A stretch of 64,000 bases of DNA from assembly GCF_003007785.1 (NCBI RefSeq), contig NZ_PXOH01000013.1, positions 1 to 64,000 on the forward strand, in the 5' to 3' direction. The notes below the pieces were generated by a model. That model saw nothing but the letters and a program-made list of their open reading frames with translations, was not told the origin of the DNA and made no database searches. Source of the DNA: Aphanothece hegewaldii CCALA 016. GTDB taxonomy: Bacteria; Cyanobacteriota; Cyanobacteriia; Cyanobacteriales; Microcystaceae. Both the position numbers and the translations under genes were made by a program. This document shows, in pieces, positions 8,631 to 17,294 of the stretch (position 1 is its first letter; each line of letters begins with the position of its first letter).

Positions 8631-9518
8631 TTAATCCGATTTTTTATGACCATGAAAACGAATTCCTAAGAAAACGTCATAAAGAAAACTCCAAAAGTTT
8701 TTTCTTTGCCATAAACCCAGACATTGATCACAACCTTTTGCATCTAAAAGTGATTTGGTAGCATAGTAAGCGGGTTGATATTGATACCAAGGTATCGAAG
8801 GCCATAAATGATGAATTAAATGATAATTTTGCCCAAGAATTAAAACATTTAAAATCTGACTCGGATAAACTCGCGCATTTTTCCAACGATTAGTTTCTTT
8901 AAAAGGACGATGGGGCAAATAATCGAAAAATAAACCTAAAGCAATACCGACGACTAAAGCTGGCACAAACCAGAAATTCATGATATAGCCAATAAATCCG
9001 TAATGAATCCCCAGAAATACGATCGTAAAAAGAAACAAACGGCTTAAAAACCACTCTAAAAGTTCATATTTTCGCCACAAACGACGTTTGAAAAAGAAAA
9101 TTTCATGATAAAAAAAGCGTGCCGCAATCATCCATAAAGGGCCACCAGTGGAAACAAAATGATCGGGATCGTTTTCGGGATCATTAACGTTACCATGATG
9201 TTGTAAGTGTACCCTAGTAAATACAGGAAAAGCAAAGCCTAACATTAATGCGCTACCATGACCAAGAATCGCGTTAAGAATGCGATCGCTATGGGCTGAG
9301 TTATGTGAAGCGTCGTGAATAATGGTTCCAGACAAATGTAAAGCTAGGACGTTTGAGCAAAAACAAAGCCAATCTGGCCAACTCCACAACCAATAGCCAC
9401 AAGTAGAACATATAATCAGCATTAGTGCTGTAATAAACATTAGAACGGTCGGATTAAATCCACCAGGTGCTTTTAAAAATTCCTTGGGAACGGTTAGCAG
9501 CGTTTCGGCCGACTGCAT
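8631..9518 (-). CDS. crtR: Beta-carotene hydroxylase (membrane di-iron)
   Basis: 295 residues, membrane fatty-acid-desaturase fold. Three histidine boxes that bind the di-iron centre are clear: HDASHNSAHS, HLQHHGNVNDPENDPDH and NYHLIHHLWP. The surrounding sequence (MQSAETLLTVPKEFL at the start, YLPHRPFKETNRW, PSIPWYQYQPAYYA) is characteristic of cyanobacterial CrtR rather than lipid desaturases or the CrtZ type. It hydroxylates beta-ionone rings to give zeaxanthin and helps form myxoxanthophyll. It converges on the Hik2-like gene with only 7 bp between stops. The other carotenoid genes in the window, crtE and crtH, are far away, so there is no crt operon. Confidence 0.93.
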   Translation of the reverse strand: MQSAETLLTVPKEFLKAPGGFNPTVLMFITALMLIICSTCGYWLWSWPDWLCFCSNVLALHLSGTIIHDASHNSAHSDRILNAILGHGSALMLGFAFPVFTRVHLQHHGNVNDPENDPDHFVSTGGPLWMIAARFFYHEIFFFKRRLWRKYELLEWFLSRLFLFTIVFLGIHYGFIGYIMNFWFVPALVVGIALGLFFDYLPHRPFKETNRWKNARVYPSQILNVLILGQNYHLIHHLWPSIPWYQYQPAYYATKSLLDAKGCDQCLGLWQRKNFWSFLYDVFLGIRFHGHKKSD

Positions 9519-9667
9519 TGCTGTTTTTGCTCCTTACATTACAAATTGCTTGTTTACCCGCGTAAATTATAATACAACGCCATTTTAATAAACTTTTGTA
9601 ACATTATTTTAATTAATATGTAAATGAGTAGACAATAAGCAAATCATAATTACCAAATCTGACAAAA

Positions 9668-10597
9668 ATGACGACTCAGATACCGTATGATCTTGAAAAA
9701 AGATTGTTGACACGGGGTTCTATGAGTGATTTGTCTGTTTTTGAGTTTGATGTCGTTACGGTGAATGAAACAGGAGAGAGGATAAAAAGCGATCGCTCTT
9801 CTAAGCATTTTTGGACAGAAGACCTAGGCAAAAACATTCTTTTAGAAATGGTATCTATTCCATATGGAATGTTCTTGATGGGTACACCCGAAACAGAAAT
9901 AGGATGGCATTTCTCACAAAGTCCTCAACATCTTGTGACAATACAACCTTTTTTTATGAGTCGATATCCAATTACTCAGGCACAATGGCAGGCAATTGCT
10001 AAGTGTCCTCAAGTTAACATAGATCTTAATCCTTATCCAGCAAATTTTGAGGACAATGATCGACCAGTCGAACAAATTAACTGGTATGAGGCGGTAGAAT
10101 TTTGTGCTAGATTATCGCAAAAGTGCGATCGTATTTACCGACTACCTACAGAAGCAGAATGGGAGTATGCGTGTCGTGCCACTACTATTACACCGTTTCA
10201 TTTTGGCGCAACAATTACAACCGATTTAGCGAATTATTCTGGCGTAAACTGGGAATATCAAGGGAAAGTGTGTAATCATGGTGCATATGGACAAGGGCCA
10301 CAAGGAGAAGATCGACGGGAAACAACCCCTGTAGGCTATTTTGGTGTTGCTAATGCTTTTGGACTATCCGACCTACACGGTAATGTTAGAGAATGGTGTG
10401 CTGATCATTGGCATAATAATTATGAGAATGCGCCCCCCGATGGCACAGCTTGGCTCGATGGTGGTGATAGCAGTAAGCGTGTACTAAGAGGTGGGTCTTG
10501 GAATGTTGGCCCGATTAAATGTCGATCGTCCTATCGGGTAAAATATTCGGCTGAGGCTTCTTTATATGATGTTGGTTTCCGTGTCGTCTGTAGCTAA
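9668..10597 (+). CDS. Formylglycine-generating-enzyme-fold (SUMF1/FGE-sulfatase) protein
   Basis: 309 residues. From about residue 60 it follows the FGE-sulfatase domain: VSIPYGMFLMGTPETE, HLVTIQPFFMSRYPITQAQW, RPVEQINWYEAVEFC, YRLPTEAEWEYACRA, FGLSDLHGNVREWC, RVLRGGSWNV and DVGFRVVC. The first 55 residues are a non-conserved lead. In true FGE two Cys in the RGGSY.CHRSYC region carry out catalysis; only one Cys (KCRSSYR) is visible here, so sulfatase activation is doubtful. Many bacterial proteins with this fold are ligand-binding or signalling effectors. It is 6 bp upstream of an AEC-type permease gene, likely one operon. Confidence 0.82.
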   Translation: MTTQIPYDLEKRLLTRGSMSDLSVFEFDVVTVNETGERIKSDRSSKHFWTEDLGKNILLEMVSIPYGMFLMGTPETEIGWHFSQSPQHLVTIQPFFMSRYPITQAQWQAIAKCPQVNIDLNPYPANFEDNDRPVEQINWYEAVEFCARLSQKCDRIYRLPTEAEWEYACRATTITPFHFGATITTDLANYSGVNWEYQGKVCNHGAYGQGPQGEDRRETTPVGYFGVANAFGLSDLHGNVREWCADHWHNNYENAPPDGTAWLDGGDSSKRVLRGGSWNVGPIKCRSSYRVKYSAEASLYDVGFRVVCS

Positions 10598-10603
10598 AAT
10601 TGA

Positions 10604-11494
10604 ATGAATGTTATTCTTTCGGCGATTATTCCGGTTGGCCTTATTATTTTTCTTGGTTATGTTGTAGGTCGAACTTTACGCCCAGATGTACAGAGTCTTT
10701 CTCAAATCTCTGTTTATATTCTAGCTCCGGCATTAGTCGCCGACGGTTTATATCAGACGACGCTATCGGGACAAAATGTCATTATTTTGTTATTAGGTTT
10801 TGGGATACTTTCGGTTTTACTGTATGGTTTAGTTTGGCTCATTGCTAAACTTTTTCATCTTTCACCCTTAGTGCAAAAAAGTCTCATGGCAACCACGATT
10901 TTACCAAATAATGGCAATATGGGGCTTTCTATTACGAGTTTTGCTTTGGGTGCAGCAGGATTAGAACGAGCAATTATTTATATGATTGGTTCTAGTATTT
11001 TATTATTTGGTGTCGCTCCTGCATTACTCAAAGGCAAAGGCTTTTTAGATGGTATACGGGTTGTTTTAAAGTTACCGCTTATTTGGGCGATGTTATGGGG
11101 AATTAGTTTACGGGTTTTTGCGGTTCAACTTCCTTTTGAGATAGATAAAGCGATCGCAGAATTAGGACGGGCTGCTATTCCAGTCGCTTTAATTATTTTA
11201 GGTATTCAGTTAGCGAGTACTCGTTTAGCCATTGGTAAATATGAACTGTTTGCCGCATCGTTGCGTTTAATTTTAGCCCCTTTTGTTGCTTGGGTTTTAG
11301 GAATGGCTTTAGGATTAAAAGGACTTGATGCACAAATATTTATTATCCAAAGTGCGATGCCAACCGCCGTTAATACCGTAGTTTTAGTTACAGAATTTGG
11401 CGGTGATGCGCCCAGAGTTGCTCGTACTATTGTTGTGACGACTCTCGGCAGCTTTTTGACAGTTCCCTTCATTTTATGGCTGGTGACTCGCTGA
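10604..11494 (+). CDS. AEC-family (auxin efflux carrier type) membrane permease
   Basis: 296 residues with about ten hydrophobic helices and no soluble domain. The family is indicated by the N-terminal ILSAIIPVGLIIFLGYVVGR, the NNGNMGLSITSFALG segment (the Asn/Gly-rich crossing of AEC transporters) and the C-terminal QSAMPTAVNTVVLVTEFGGD. AEC carriers export or import organic acids, malonate or auxin-like anions; the substrate here is unknown. The ATG at 10604 follows the upstream FGE-fold gene by 6 bp, so they are probably co-transcribed. Confidence 0.83.
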   Translation: MNVILSAIIPVGLIIFLGYVVGRTLRPDVQSLSQISVYILAPALVADGLYQTTLSGQNVIILLLGFGILSVLLYGLVWLIAKLFHLSPLVQKSLMATTILPNNGNMGLSITSFALGAAGLERAIIYMIGSSILLFGVAPALLKGKGFLDGIRVVLKLPLIWAMLWGISLRVFAVQLPFEIDKAIAELGRAAIPVALIILGIQLASTRLAIGKYELFAASLRLILAPFVAWVLGMALGLKGLDAQIFIIQSAMPTAVNTVVLVTEFGGDAPRVARTIVVTTLGSFLTVPFILWLVTR

Positions 11495-11788
11495 ATCAGT
11501 ATCAATACTTACCGAATTTCTGAGGCGATCGGGCCAGAATGAATAAACCTAAAAACCCATAAAAACCACAATTTTATCGAATTTTTCCGATGTTATCCCA
11601 TATCGCGTCTTTACAAATTAACCCTCTTCAAGATCAATACCTTAAGGTTGAACTTTGAATGCCGATGTTTACTCCTATAGGACGTTGCCAGATCTTTAAC
11701 ATTTTCAGTAAGATAGGTTATTATATGTAAAAATTAGTTACATTAGCTTGACATAGTCCCTTTAATCTGTAATTAAAACATAAACCCT

Positions 11789-12325
11789 ATGACCTCTATT
11801 TCAATTGCTCAACTATCCACCGAAGCTTTAGCACTAGACTTTCTTCATTCTTCTGAAGGGAACTGGAAGTCACAACGTCGTTACTACACTCTTAAACAAG
11901 AAACAGAACCCCAAGAAGTCGTCAGTTATATTACCATTCGTAACTTAGTGCAAGGCTGTCCAGAATTAATCAAACTTGCTAATTTACATGACTTAGAAGA
12001 CGAAAATGCTATCTTAGGCGGTAGTATTGTCACTTGGGAAAGCAACTATATCAAACCTAGCCGTCAACCCTTAAAAGGATCAACCATATTTGGTATTCTT
12101 GGCGATATTTTGTATCGAGATAAAGGTTTTGCGACGGATAAACCTGTCACAGCTATTTATTCTATGACGAACCCAAACACTCTTTGTTTAAGAACTGAGT
12201 ATGGTGGTTCTGTTTTTGAAGAAGAAATCAAAATGATTAATCAACAGTATCGCACTCGTCAGACGATTATTTCCCGTGCTGGTGAAGAGATTATGGTTAC
12301 TCAGTATTTAGAAAATCGGATTTAA
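11789..12325 (+). CDS. CpcS/CpeS-type phycobiliprotein lyase
   Basis: 178 residues, lipocalin-like bilin lyase family (CpcS/CpeS/CpcU). Family features: FLHSSEGNWKSQRRYYTL near the N-terminus, YITIRNLV, the central SIVTWESNY strand, a KGSTIFGILGDILYRDKGFA stretch, and late RTRQTIISRAGEEIMVTQYLENR. These lyases attach phycocyanobilin to the Cys82-type site of phycocyanin or allophycocyanin beta subunits. CpcU and CpcS are hard to tell apart from one sequence, so I give no symbol. A 294-bp leader precedes the gene, with a candidate promoter (TTGACA at 11748 and an AT-rich -10 near 11770). Confidence 0.8.
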   Translation: MTSISIAQLSTEALALDFLHSSEGNWKSQRRYYTLKQETEPQEVVSYITIRNLVQGCPELIKLANLHDLEDENAILGGSIVTWESNYIKPSRQPLKGSTIFGILGDILYRDKGFATDKPVTAIYSMTNPNTLCLRTEYGGSVFEEEIKMINQQYRTRQTIISRAGEEIMVTQYLENRI

Positions 12326-12332
12326 TGGTGAT

Positions 12333-12350
12333 GGTGGGACTATTCCCACC
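12333..12350. repeat. Perfect hairpin between convergent genes
   Basis: GGTGGGA-CTAT-TCCCACC, a perfect 7-bp stem with a 4-nt loop followed by TACAAA. It lies between two convergent genes. A similar stem (GGTGGG...CCCACC) follows chlB at 58986. It may act as an RNA 3' end; there is no U-tract, so a classical intrinsic terminator is not claimed. Confidence 0.6.
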
Positions 12351-12359
12351 TACAAATCA

Positions 12360-12860
12360 TTAACGCCAAATCATGGAAAATCGTCGGAAAATCGCCCGAA
12401 AATACATAACTACTGGAAATTGATAGTATTCGATGACGAGCCAAATAATACAGGATAAATGGGCGAAAAACGTGACGATACTCCACACCATAGGTAGCCA
12501 TGATAGAGGACTATTGGGTATCGGTGGAAAGAAATAAGCGGCTAAACTAACGATTAAAGTCGGTAAAAAAACAAATATCGTTGCTGCTATACCGTAAACT
12601 AATTTTCCTTCTGTGCCTTCTCTAGGTACACCTTTCCAACTTTGCCCCGTCCAATACCAAGTTAGAGATAGCTGACTATCTGCCATACTTAGGGTTTGTT
12701 GTTCTTCATTTGCAGTAAAGATGTGGCGACAAAAATTACACCCCATAGCTTCCATTAAGGGTAAGGGTGTGATTTCCCCATGACGACACACAGGACAGGG
12801 ATACGCCCCATAATAGTTTAAGATATTTTCTGACTTGGTCGATTCCAACATTACACTCAT
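12360..12860 (-). CDS. Zinc-ribbon membrane protein of unknown function
   Basis: 166 residues; the start could also be the Met at residue 4. An N-terminal zinc-ribbon is built from CPVCRHGE and CNFCRHIF (two CxxC pairs about 16 residues apart). A soluble linker rich in Trp follows (LTWYWTGQSWKGVPREGTEGK), then two hydrophobic helices (about 87-111 and 122-145) and a basic C-terminal tail. This suggests a membrane protein with a cytoplasmic metal-binding head. I do not recognise a named family. It converges on the bilin lyase gene. Confidence 0.65.
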   Translation of the reverse strand: MSVMLESTKSENILNYYGAYPCPVCRHGEITPLPLMEAMGCNFCRHIFTANEEQQTLSMADSQLSLTWYWTGQSWKGVPREGTEGKLVYGIAATIFVFLPTLIVSLAAYFFPPIPNSPLSWLPMVWSIVTFFAHLSCIIWLVIEYYQFPVVMYFRAIFRRFSMIWR

Positions 12861-12885
12861 GTTCTGCTGTTTCTTTTAGCTTATC

Positions 12886-13350
12886 TTAAGCTAAGTTAGA
12901 CGGTGTAGAAAAAGAGTCTTTTAGTTGTTTGAGTTGATGCTGTAAGCTAGTCTGTATTTCTGTGCGAGAGATTTCAACGCCATCATTAAGATTTCCTGAC
13001 TTTTCTAGAAAGACGATACTATCAATTTGTCCGAGTGCGAACAGTTGGAATAGTAAGTGTGTGACAGGAATAGCCACAGAATTCGCAGTATTTTGATATT
13101 GTGCGGCATCTTGCGAGGTACTAAAAGCATAAATGACTTTTTTCTCTATTTTTGGTTGATGGCGATGACTCAAGGTATTAATTATCCAGTCTCCTGCTTT
13201 ATTTTGTAAAATGTAATATTCTTCGTGTCGTAGCTGTTGAGCGAAGGCAACTAAAACAGGTATAACGGCTTTTTCCATCACTTTAAACGGAATTCCATAT
13301 TGAGGGGCTTCATCCGCTAAAATTTTGAGTTGTTTTTTTAATTTCATCAT
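12886..13350 (-). CDS. Conserved hypothetical soluble protein
   Basis: 154 residues, no signal peptide or membrane segment. It starts MMKLKKQLKILADEAPQYG, has a predicted helical front half and then mixed strands (EEYYILQNKAGDWIINTLSH), with a KKVIYAFSTSQDAA stretch and an acidic/polar C-terminus. I do not recognise the family but the sequence looks like a real, well-packed protein. It lies directly upstream of the zinc-ribbon gene on the same strand (25 bp), so the two may be co-transcribed, and it is divergent from crcB. Confidence 0.55.
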   Translation of the reverse strand: MMKLKKQLKILADEAPQYGIPFKVMEKAVIPVLVAFAQQLRHEEYYILQNKAGDWIINTLSHRHQPKIEKKVIYAFSTSQDAAQYQNTANSVAIPVTHLLFQLFALGQIDSIVFLEKSGNLNDGVEISRTEIQTSLQHQLKQLKDSFSTPSNLA

Positions 13351-13427
13351 TGATTAAGTTAAAAAATAAGCGTAAAATCAAAACAATTTTTCTTAATTCT
13401 AACGTTAATATTTCGGTTTTAAAATTA

Positions 13428-13796
13428 ATGGAGCAATTTCTACTTATTTTTGTGGGCGGTGGTTTGGGGAGTATTTGCCGTCATTTGGTAAGTAAGTTTG
13501 TTAGTCAGTCTTTTGAAGGTTATTATCCTTTTGGCACATTAACGGTTAATCTTATTGGCTGTTTTTTAATCGGTGTATTGATTGGAGTAATCGAAAAATA
13601 TAGTATTCATCAAAATTGGCGTTTTCTTTTCGTGACGGGTTTTTGTGGCGGTTTTACGACTTTTTCGACTTTTTCTTATGAGAATTGGATATTTATGAGA
13701 AATTTACAATATAAGGCTCTATTTTCTTATGTTTTTGCTAGTTTGGTTGGGGGCTTTTGGGCGACTTTTTTCGGATTTTGGTTGGTGAGAAAATAA
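13428..13796 (+). CDS. crcB: Fluoride channel CrcB/Fluc
   Basis: 123 residues from the ATG at 13428. A reading frame open from 13350 would add 26 Lys/Asn-rich residues not typical of the family, so I use the later start. Four membrane helices are present. Signature segments: LIFVGGGLGSICRHLVSK, PFGTLTVNLIGCFLIGVL with the pore Asn, and GFCGGFTTFSTFSYEN with the Phe-box/TTFSTF motif that lines the fluoride path. Dimeric Fluc channels export fluoride. No fluoride riboswitch is recognisable in the short leader. Confidence 0.92.
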   Translation: MEQFLLIFVGGGLGSICRHLVSKFVSQSFEGYYPFGTLTVNLIGCFLIGVLIGVIEKYSIHQNWRFLFVTGFCGGFTTFSTFSYENWIFMRNLQYKALFSYVFASLVGGFWATFFGFWLVRK

Positions 13797-13826
13797 TTAT
13801 GTAGGAATTTGTTCTCTAATTTCCAC

Positions 13827-14935
13827 ATTATAGTTAATCGTTAAGCAAAGTAAAATATATACTATAATAAAAAAACTGAAGAGAAAAAAGGTAGCTTAAG
13901 AAATGAGTAAACCGTTGCGGGGTGATTACAAAGTATCAGGTATAGAAAAAATATATAAAGAGTGTAAAGACCCAAAAATTAAAGAAAGATTATTAGCGAT
14001 TAAAATGATTTATAGTGGGGAAAAAATAACTGATGTAGCAGAACATTTAAGTTATAGCCACAAAACAGTATATAAGTGGGTAGACTCATGGAATGAGTTG
14101 GGAGTAGAAGGATTAAAACCTCAACAAAGAGGAAAACCAAGAAAACCTTACTTAACAGAAGAAGAATGGACAAAAATTATCGAAGAGATTAAAGATAAAG
14201 GCTATAATTTACAAAAATTACAAGAGTATGTCTTAGAAACTAGAGGAGTAAATTATACTTATAAAGGGATTTGGACTATGGTAAGGCGAAAACTAAAAGT
14301 CCCTTACGGTAAGCCTTATATAATTAACTCAAAGCAATCGGAAACAGCAGAAAAAGAATTAAAAAAAAACTAGAAGATGTTTTTGAAAAAATTGACTCCT
14401 TAGATTTTGTCATCGGATTATTGGACGAGAGTAGTGTTTCGGATTGTTCGGGAAAAAGTCGAGTATTAAATACTGAAAAAGTAACTACACCTATTAACTA
14501 TAAATCAAAGCGTTTATATAGTTTATTTGGTTTTCTAAGTTTAAATGGAGAAAGTCTATGTAAGTCCACTCTTAGCTGTAAAAAAGAGGATTTTTTAGAA
14601 TTTTTACAACAGCTCCGTCTCATTAATGCTCAAAAAACCTTAATAATAGTTCAAGGGTAATGCTTCTACGCATAAAGCCAAAGTTGTTAAAGAGTATTGT
14701 GCTAATAACAAAATTATCCTAGTGTACTTACCGCCTTATTCAGCGAACCTTAACCCTATAGAGTATTGTTGGAAAGATGTCAAGAAAAAGTTAAGCCAGT
14801 TTTATAAAATGATAGGTGAAGAGCTAGAAAGTAAAGGACAAGAGATAACACAAGAATTTCTTAACTTACGTCGAGACAGTTATACAAAGAACTGGCGAGA
14901 AAGATTTTGTATTTTACTTAACGATTCACTATAAT
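13827..14935. mobile_element. IS630-type insertion sequence, inactivated, with readable ends
   Basis: Terminal inverted repeats at 13827-13845 and 14917-14935 match at 18 of 19 positions (left ATTATAGTTAATCGTTAAG; right has G for T at one place). With the family's TA target duplication, the element proper is about 13831-14931, flanked by TA at 13829-13830 and 14932-14933, some 1.1 kb, a normal IS630 size. The right flank is a copy of the palindromic repeat family; the left flank (TGTAGGAATTTG...) looks like a decayed half of one. The transposase inside carries lesions described separately. Confidence 0.85.
13903..14934 (+). pseudogene. IS630-family transposase, frameshifted and with a catalytic Asp lost
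   Basis: Three consecutive frames make one transposase. 13903-14373 gives the helix-turn-helix DNA-binding half (DVAEHLSYSHKTVYKWVDSW). After a run of nine A (14361-14369) the DDE domain continues in the -1 frame (LLDESSVSD, first Asp) to about 14660, then returns to the first frame (ASTHKAK, then YLPPYSANLNPIEYCWKDVKK with the Glu). The A-run junction could be programmed slippage, known in this family. The second junction, around GTTCAAGGGTAATGCT at 14650, is a one-base change. Even when corrected it reads VQGNAS where the family has a DNAS-type motif, so the second catalytic Asp is gone. The stop codon TAA overlaps the TA target duplication. Confidence 0.85.
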
Positions 14936-14936
14936 A

Positions 14937-14960
14937 GGGTTTGGAGACCAAACCCCTACA
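14937..14960. repeat. Palindromic intergenic repeat, copy 2
   Basis: GGGTTTGG-AGA-CCAAACCCCTACA directly at the right end of the IS630 element. Same family as 4897, with a GA instead of TT in the loop. A trailing AGGTTTG at 14970-14976 may be a partial arm. Confidence 0.85.
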
Positions 14961-14967
14961 AAAATCA

Positions 14968-15186
14968 TTAGGTTTGAAAATCCGTTACTTCTAAGACGGG
15001 GCCAATCATTGCTATAGTCATGATATCTTCGCGTATATTACCCGTAACGGTTACTTTAGATTGGGTTTTTTTTAATTGTGCTGGAGGATTATACAACTCG
15101 TAGGTTGTCCCCATATCAGTAATTAACGCCCAAACTCCTACACCAAAACCAGATTTCTCGACTTTTCCGGTGACTGTAATACTCAT
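14968..15186 (-). CDS. 72-residue beta-rich protein coupled to the subtilisin gene
   Basis: Start chosen at the ATG 15184-15186, which overlaps the TGA of the upstream protease (ATGA), the usual sign of translational coupling; a longer reading would run antisense-free but deep inside the protease gene. The 72 residues (ITVTGKVEKSGFGVGVWALI, TYELYNPPAQL, KVTVTGNI) alternate hydrophobic and polar as in a small OB-like or beta-barrel domain. I do not recognise a named family. The context suggests a partner, inhibitor or accessory of the membrane protease. Confidence 0.65.
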   Translation of the reverse strand: MSITVTGKVEKSGFGVGVWALITDMGTTYELYNPPAQLKKTQSKVTVTGNIREDIMTIAMIGPVLEVTDFQT

Positions 15187-16955
15187 GCGGTTCTTTCTTC
15201 CCCTTTCATGGCTAAACAGGCTAATCCTAGACAGAGTAAAGCATTCACGCCTAAAAAACATCTCGCTAGGGTATCTTGTCCTAACCATATTACACCTGGG
15301 GCAAATACCGCACTAGCGCCTAAACAAACGGCAACACCGACGGTTGTACCAATAGCAAACCATTTCCATTGAGGATGACCTAAAAGTAGAGCAATCAGAC
15401 AAAATGGAATAATTACACTGGCAAAAAATGGGTTAAACCAAGGGTTTCCTTGAATAATATTGCCTAACTCTGGTAAAGAACTTCCCATAACACGGAATGG
15501 CCATTGTGGCAAGTCAAAGATATAAAATCCTCTGAGGAAAAATAGTCCAGAACTTCCAAAAATTAAACCGGTACTGAGTGGCCATGTCCAGTTAAAGGGA
15601 AAATAGTTCCGCAAAAACCAAGCAAATAAATAGGAACCTAATACCATTGCTATTTTAGGTAATAGTGCGGCTGCTCCGCCATCAATCCAAAAACGAGGAT
15701 TAAGATAACCACTATCTCTTAACCAACGAAAGAAATCTTTAAAGGTAATTTGTCCTTTAATAGCTAGTTGGACGGCGGTTGCTGCGTCGAGTTGTCCCGC
15801 GCCATAATGATTAAAGGGATCTTCTTTTACTTGACGGGAAGACTGTTTTAAGACTTTTAGGACTTCTTCGGGTTCGAGTTTTTCATTAGATGCTTTAATT
15901 AATGCTGCGACACCTGCGACGTGAGGTGCAGCCATACTCGTACCTTGAAACTCAGCAAAAACGGGTTTATTTGTATCGGGATCAATGGTTTCTTGTAAGA
16001 TTTTGCCTTCAGGAGAACCACCAGGAGCCGAAATATCAACACCTGCACCATAATTAGAATAGGGGGCTTTTTTGCCAGTGGGATCGAGTGCAGAAACACT
16101 AATTACATGGGGATAACGTGCGGGATAAGCGGCAGCATTTTGGTTCGAGTTTCCAGCAGCAGCAACGATGACTACACCTTTACTGTAAGCATAATCGATC
16201 GCCTCTTTTAAAACCTGAGTATCGCCCCCACCACCGAGACTCATATTAATTACATTAGCACCGTGATCCGCCGCAAATCGGATCGCTTCGGCAATATCAG
16301 TAATGGTACCTCCACCCCCACCCGTAAGCACTTTCAGGGGCATAATTTTGGCTTTGTAGGCGATCCCTGCGACACCATAGTTATTATTAGTCGATTGTGC
16401 GATCGTACCTGCTACGTGTGTACCATGTCCATTATCATCGGCTGCGTCGATGCGATCGTTTACAAAATCGTAGCCCTCGACAAATGCAGTTTCTTCTAAG
16501 TCGGGAACTTTCGATACACCTGTATCAATTACGGCTACGGTGATTCCGTCTCCTTGGGTTTCTTCCCAAGCGCGTTCTATATTAATACTGCGAAAGTTCC
16601 ATTGTTTGCTATAGTCTGGATCGTTGGGGACTTCAAAAGCTTGATAGATATAATTTGGCTCGATCGATTCTACATACTGTTTAATGGGTGAGCGTCGTAA
16701 TTCTTTTAATAGTTTCTGATCGCCGTTTAGTGTGTAGATGTGTTCATTGATCGAAAATATACTGTTTAGATTAGGGGTTTGATTATATTGTTGTGCGATC
16801 GTTTCGAGTTGCTGACTCAGAACAGTTGAGGGGATATCTTCTCTAAAATTAACAATAATCGAGTTATAGTCTCCTTTTGCTGCCAATCCTTTAAAATTGA
16901 CTAGAGCTACTCCTAACCCGACGATAAATAGGCATAAAAGTAATAGTTTCTTCAT
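15183..16955 (-). CDS. Membrane-anchored subtilisin-like (S8) serine protease
   Basis: 590 residues. A signal peptide or anchor (residues 1-25) is followed by a propeptide-like region (about 30-105). The S8 catalytic domain has Asp144 (VAVIDTGV), His177 (GHGTHVAG), the oxyanion Asn in AAAGNS and Ser340 (GTSMAAPHVAG). Residues about 410-590 form a C-terminal extension with four or five hydrophobic helices (for example MVLGSYLFAWFLRNYFPF, IIPFCLIALLLG), unusual for subtilases and placing the enzyme in a membrane. It is likely exported and self-processed. A 72-residue protein is coupled at its 3' end. No other protease-system gene is adjacent. Confidence 0.9.
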   Translation of the reverse strand: MKKLLLLCLFIVGLGVALVNFKGLAAKGDYNSIIVNFREDIPSTVLSQQLETIAQQYNQTPNLNSIFSINEHIYTLNGDQKLLKELRRSPIKQYVESIEPNYIYQAFEVPNDPDYSKQWNFRSINIERAWEETQGDGITVAVIDTGVSKVPDLEETAFVEGYDFVNDRIDAADDNGHGTHVAGTIAQSTNNNYGVAGIAYKAKIMPLKVLTGGGGGTITDIAEAIRFAADHGANVINMSLGGGGDTQVLKEAIDYAYSKGVVIVAAAGNSNQNAAAYPARYPHVISVSALDPTGKKAPYSNYGAGVDISAPGGSPEGKILQETIDPDTNKPVFAEFQGTSMAAPHVAGVAALIKASNEKLEPEEVLKVLKQSSRQVKEDPFNHYGAGQLDAATAVQLAIKGQITFKDFFRWLRDSGYLNPRFWIDGGAAALLPKIAMVLGSYLFAWFLRNYFPFNWTWPLSTGLIFGSSGLFFLRGFYIFDLPQWPFRVMGSSLPELGNIIQGNPWFNPFFASVIIPFCLIALLLGHPQWKWFAIGTTVGVAVCLGASAVFAPGVIWLGQDTLARCFLGVNALLCLGLACLAMKGEERTA

Positions 16956-17243
16956 CGCATCTGCCCACTACCTTTGAGACTTGTATCCAAACCAGCATAA
17001 CTTATTGAGCCAAAATTTGACTATAAAATTTTATTGAAGAAAATATTTTTTGTTTTAGGAAGATTTCTGGCAATTCCTAGCTAATTTTTTTAGTTTCTTA
17101 ATCGATTATTATTTTTAACTCACTTGTCTCTACAATTTATCCAGATTTTTAATGAGTTCGATTATATCAATTTATACAATCAAGAAGTCTAATAACAGTT
17201 ATGTTTAATTAGTGGAGTAATCAGATTGATTTCTCACTAAAAA

Positions 17244-17256
17244 TGCACAATTTGCA
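17244..17256 (+). promoter_or_regulatory. Candidate NtcB (LysR-type) site
   Basis: TGCA-CAATT-TGCA. The motif TGCA-N5-TGCA is the one I recall for NtcB, the nitrite-responsive activator of nitrate assimilation in Synechococcus. From base composition I expect about one chance hit per 64 kb, so its presence here is notable. Confidence 0.55.
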
Positions 17257-17294
17257 TGATTAATATCCCAAAGTGGGAATAATCAGAACAAAGT

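Noticed and set aside
9668..10597. Active sulfatase-activating formylglycine-generating enzyme
   Set aside because: Only one of the two catalytic Cys is visible in the RGGS...C region, and no sulfatase gene is near.
11748..11775. Strong promoter for the bilin lyase
   Set aside because: TTGACA is perfect but the -10 candidates give 14 or 16 bp spacing and poor match, so I mention it only as a possibility.
13350..13427. Fluoride riboswitch or longer N-terminus for crcB
   Set aside because: No riboswitch core is recognisable, and the leader overlaps the divergent gene. The extra 26 residues are Lys/Asn-rich and unlike CrcB.
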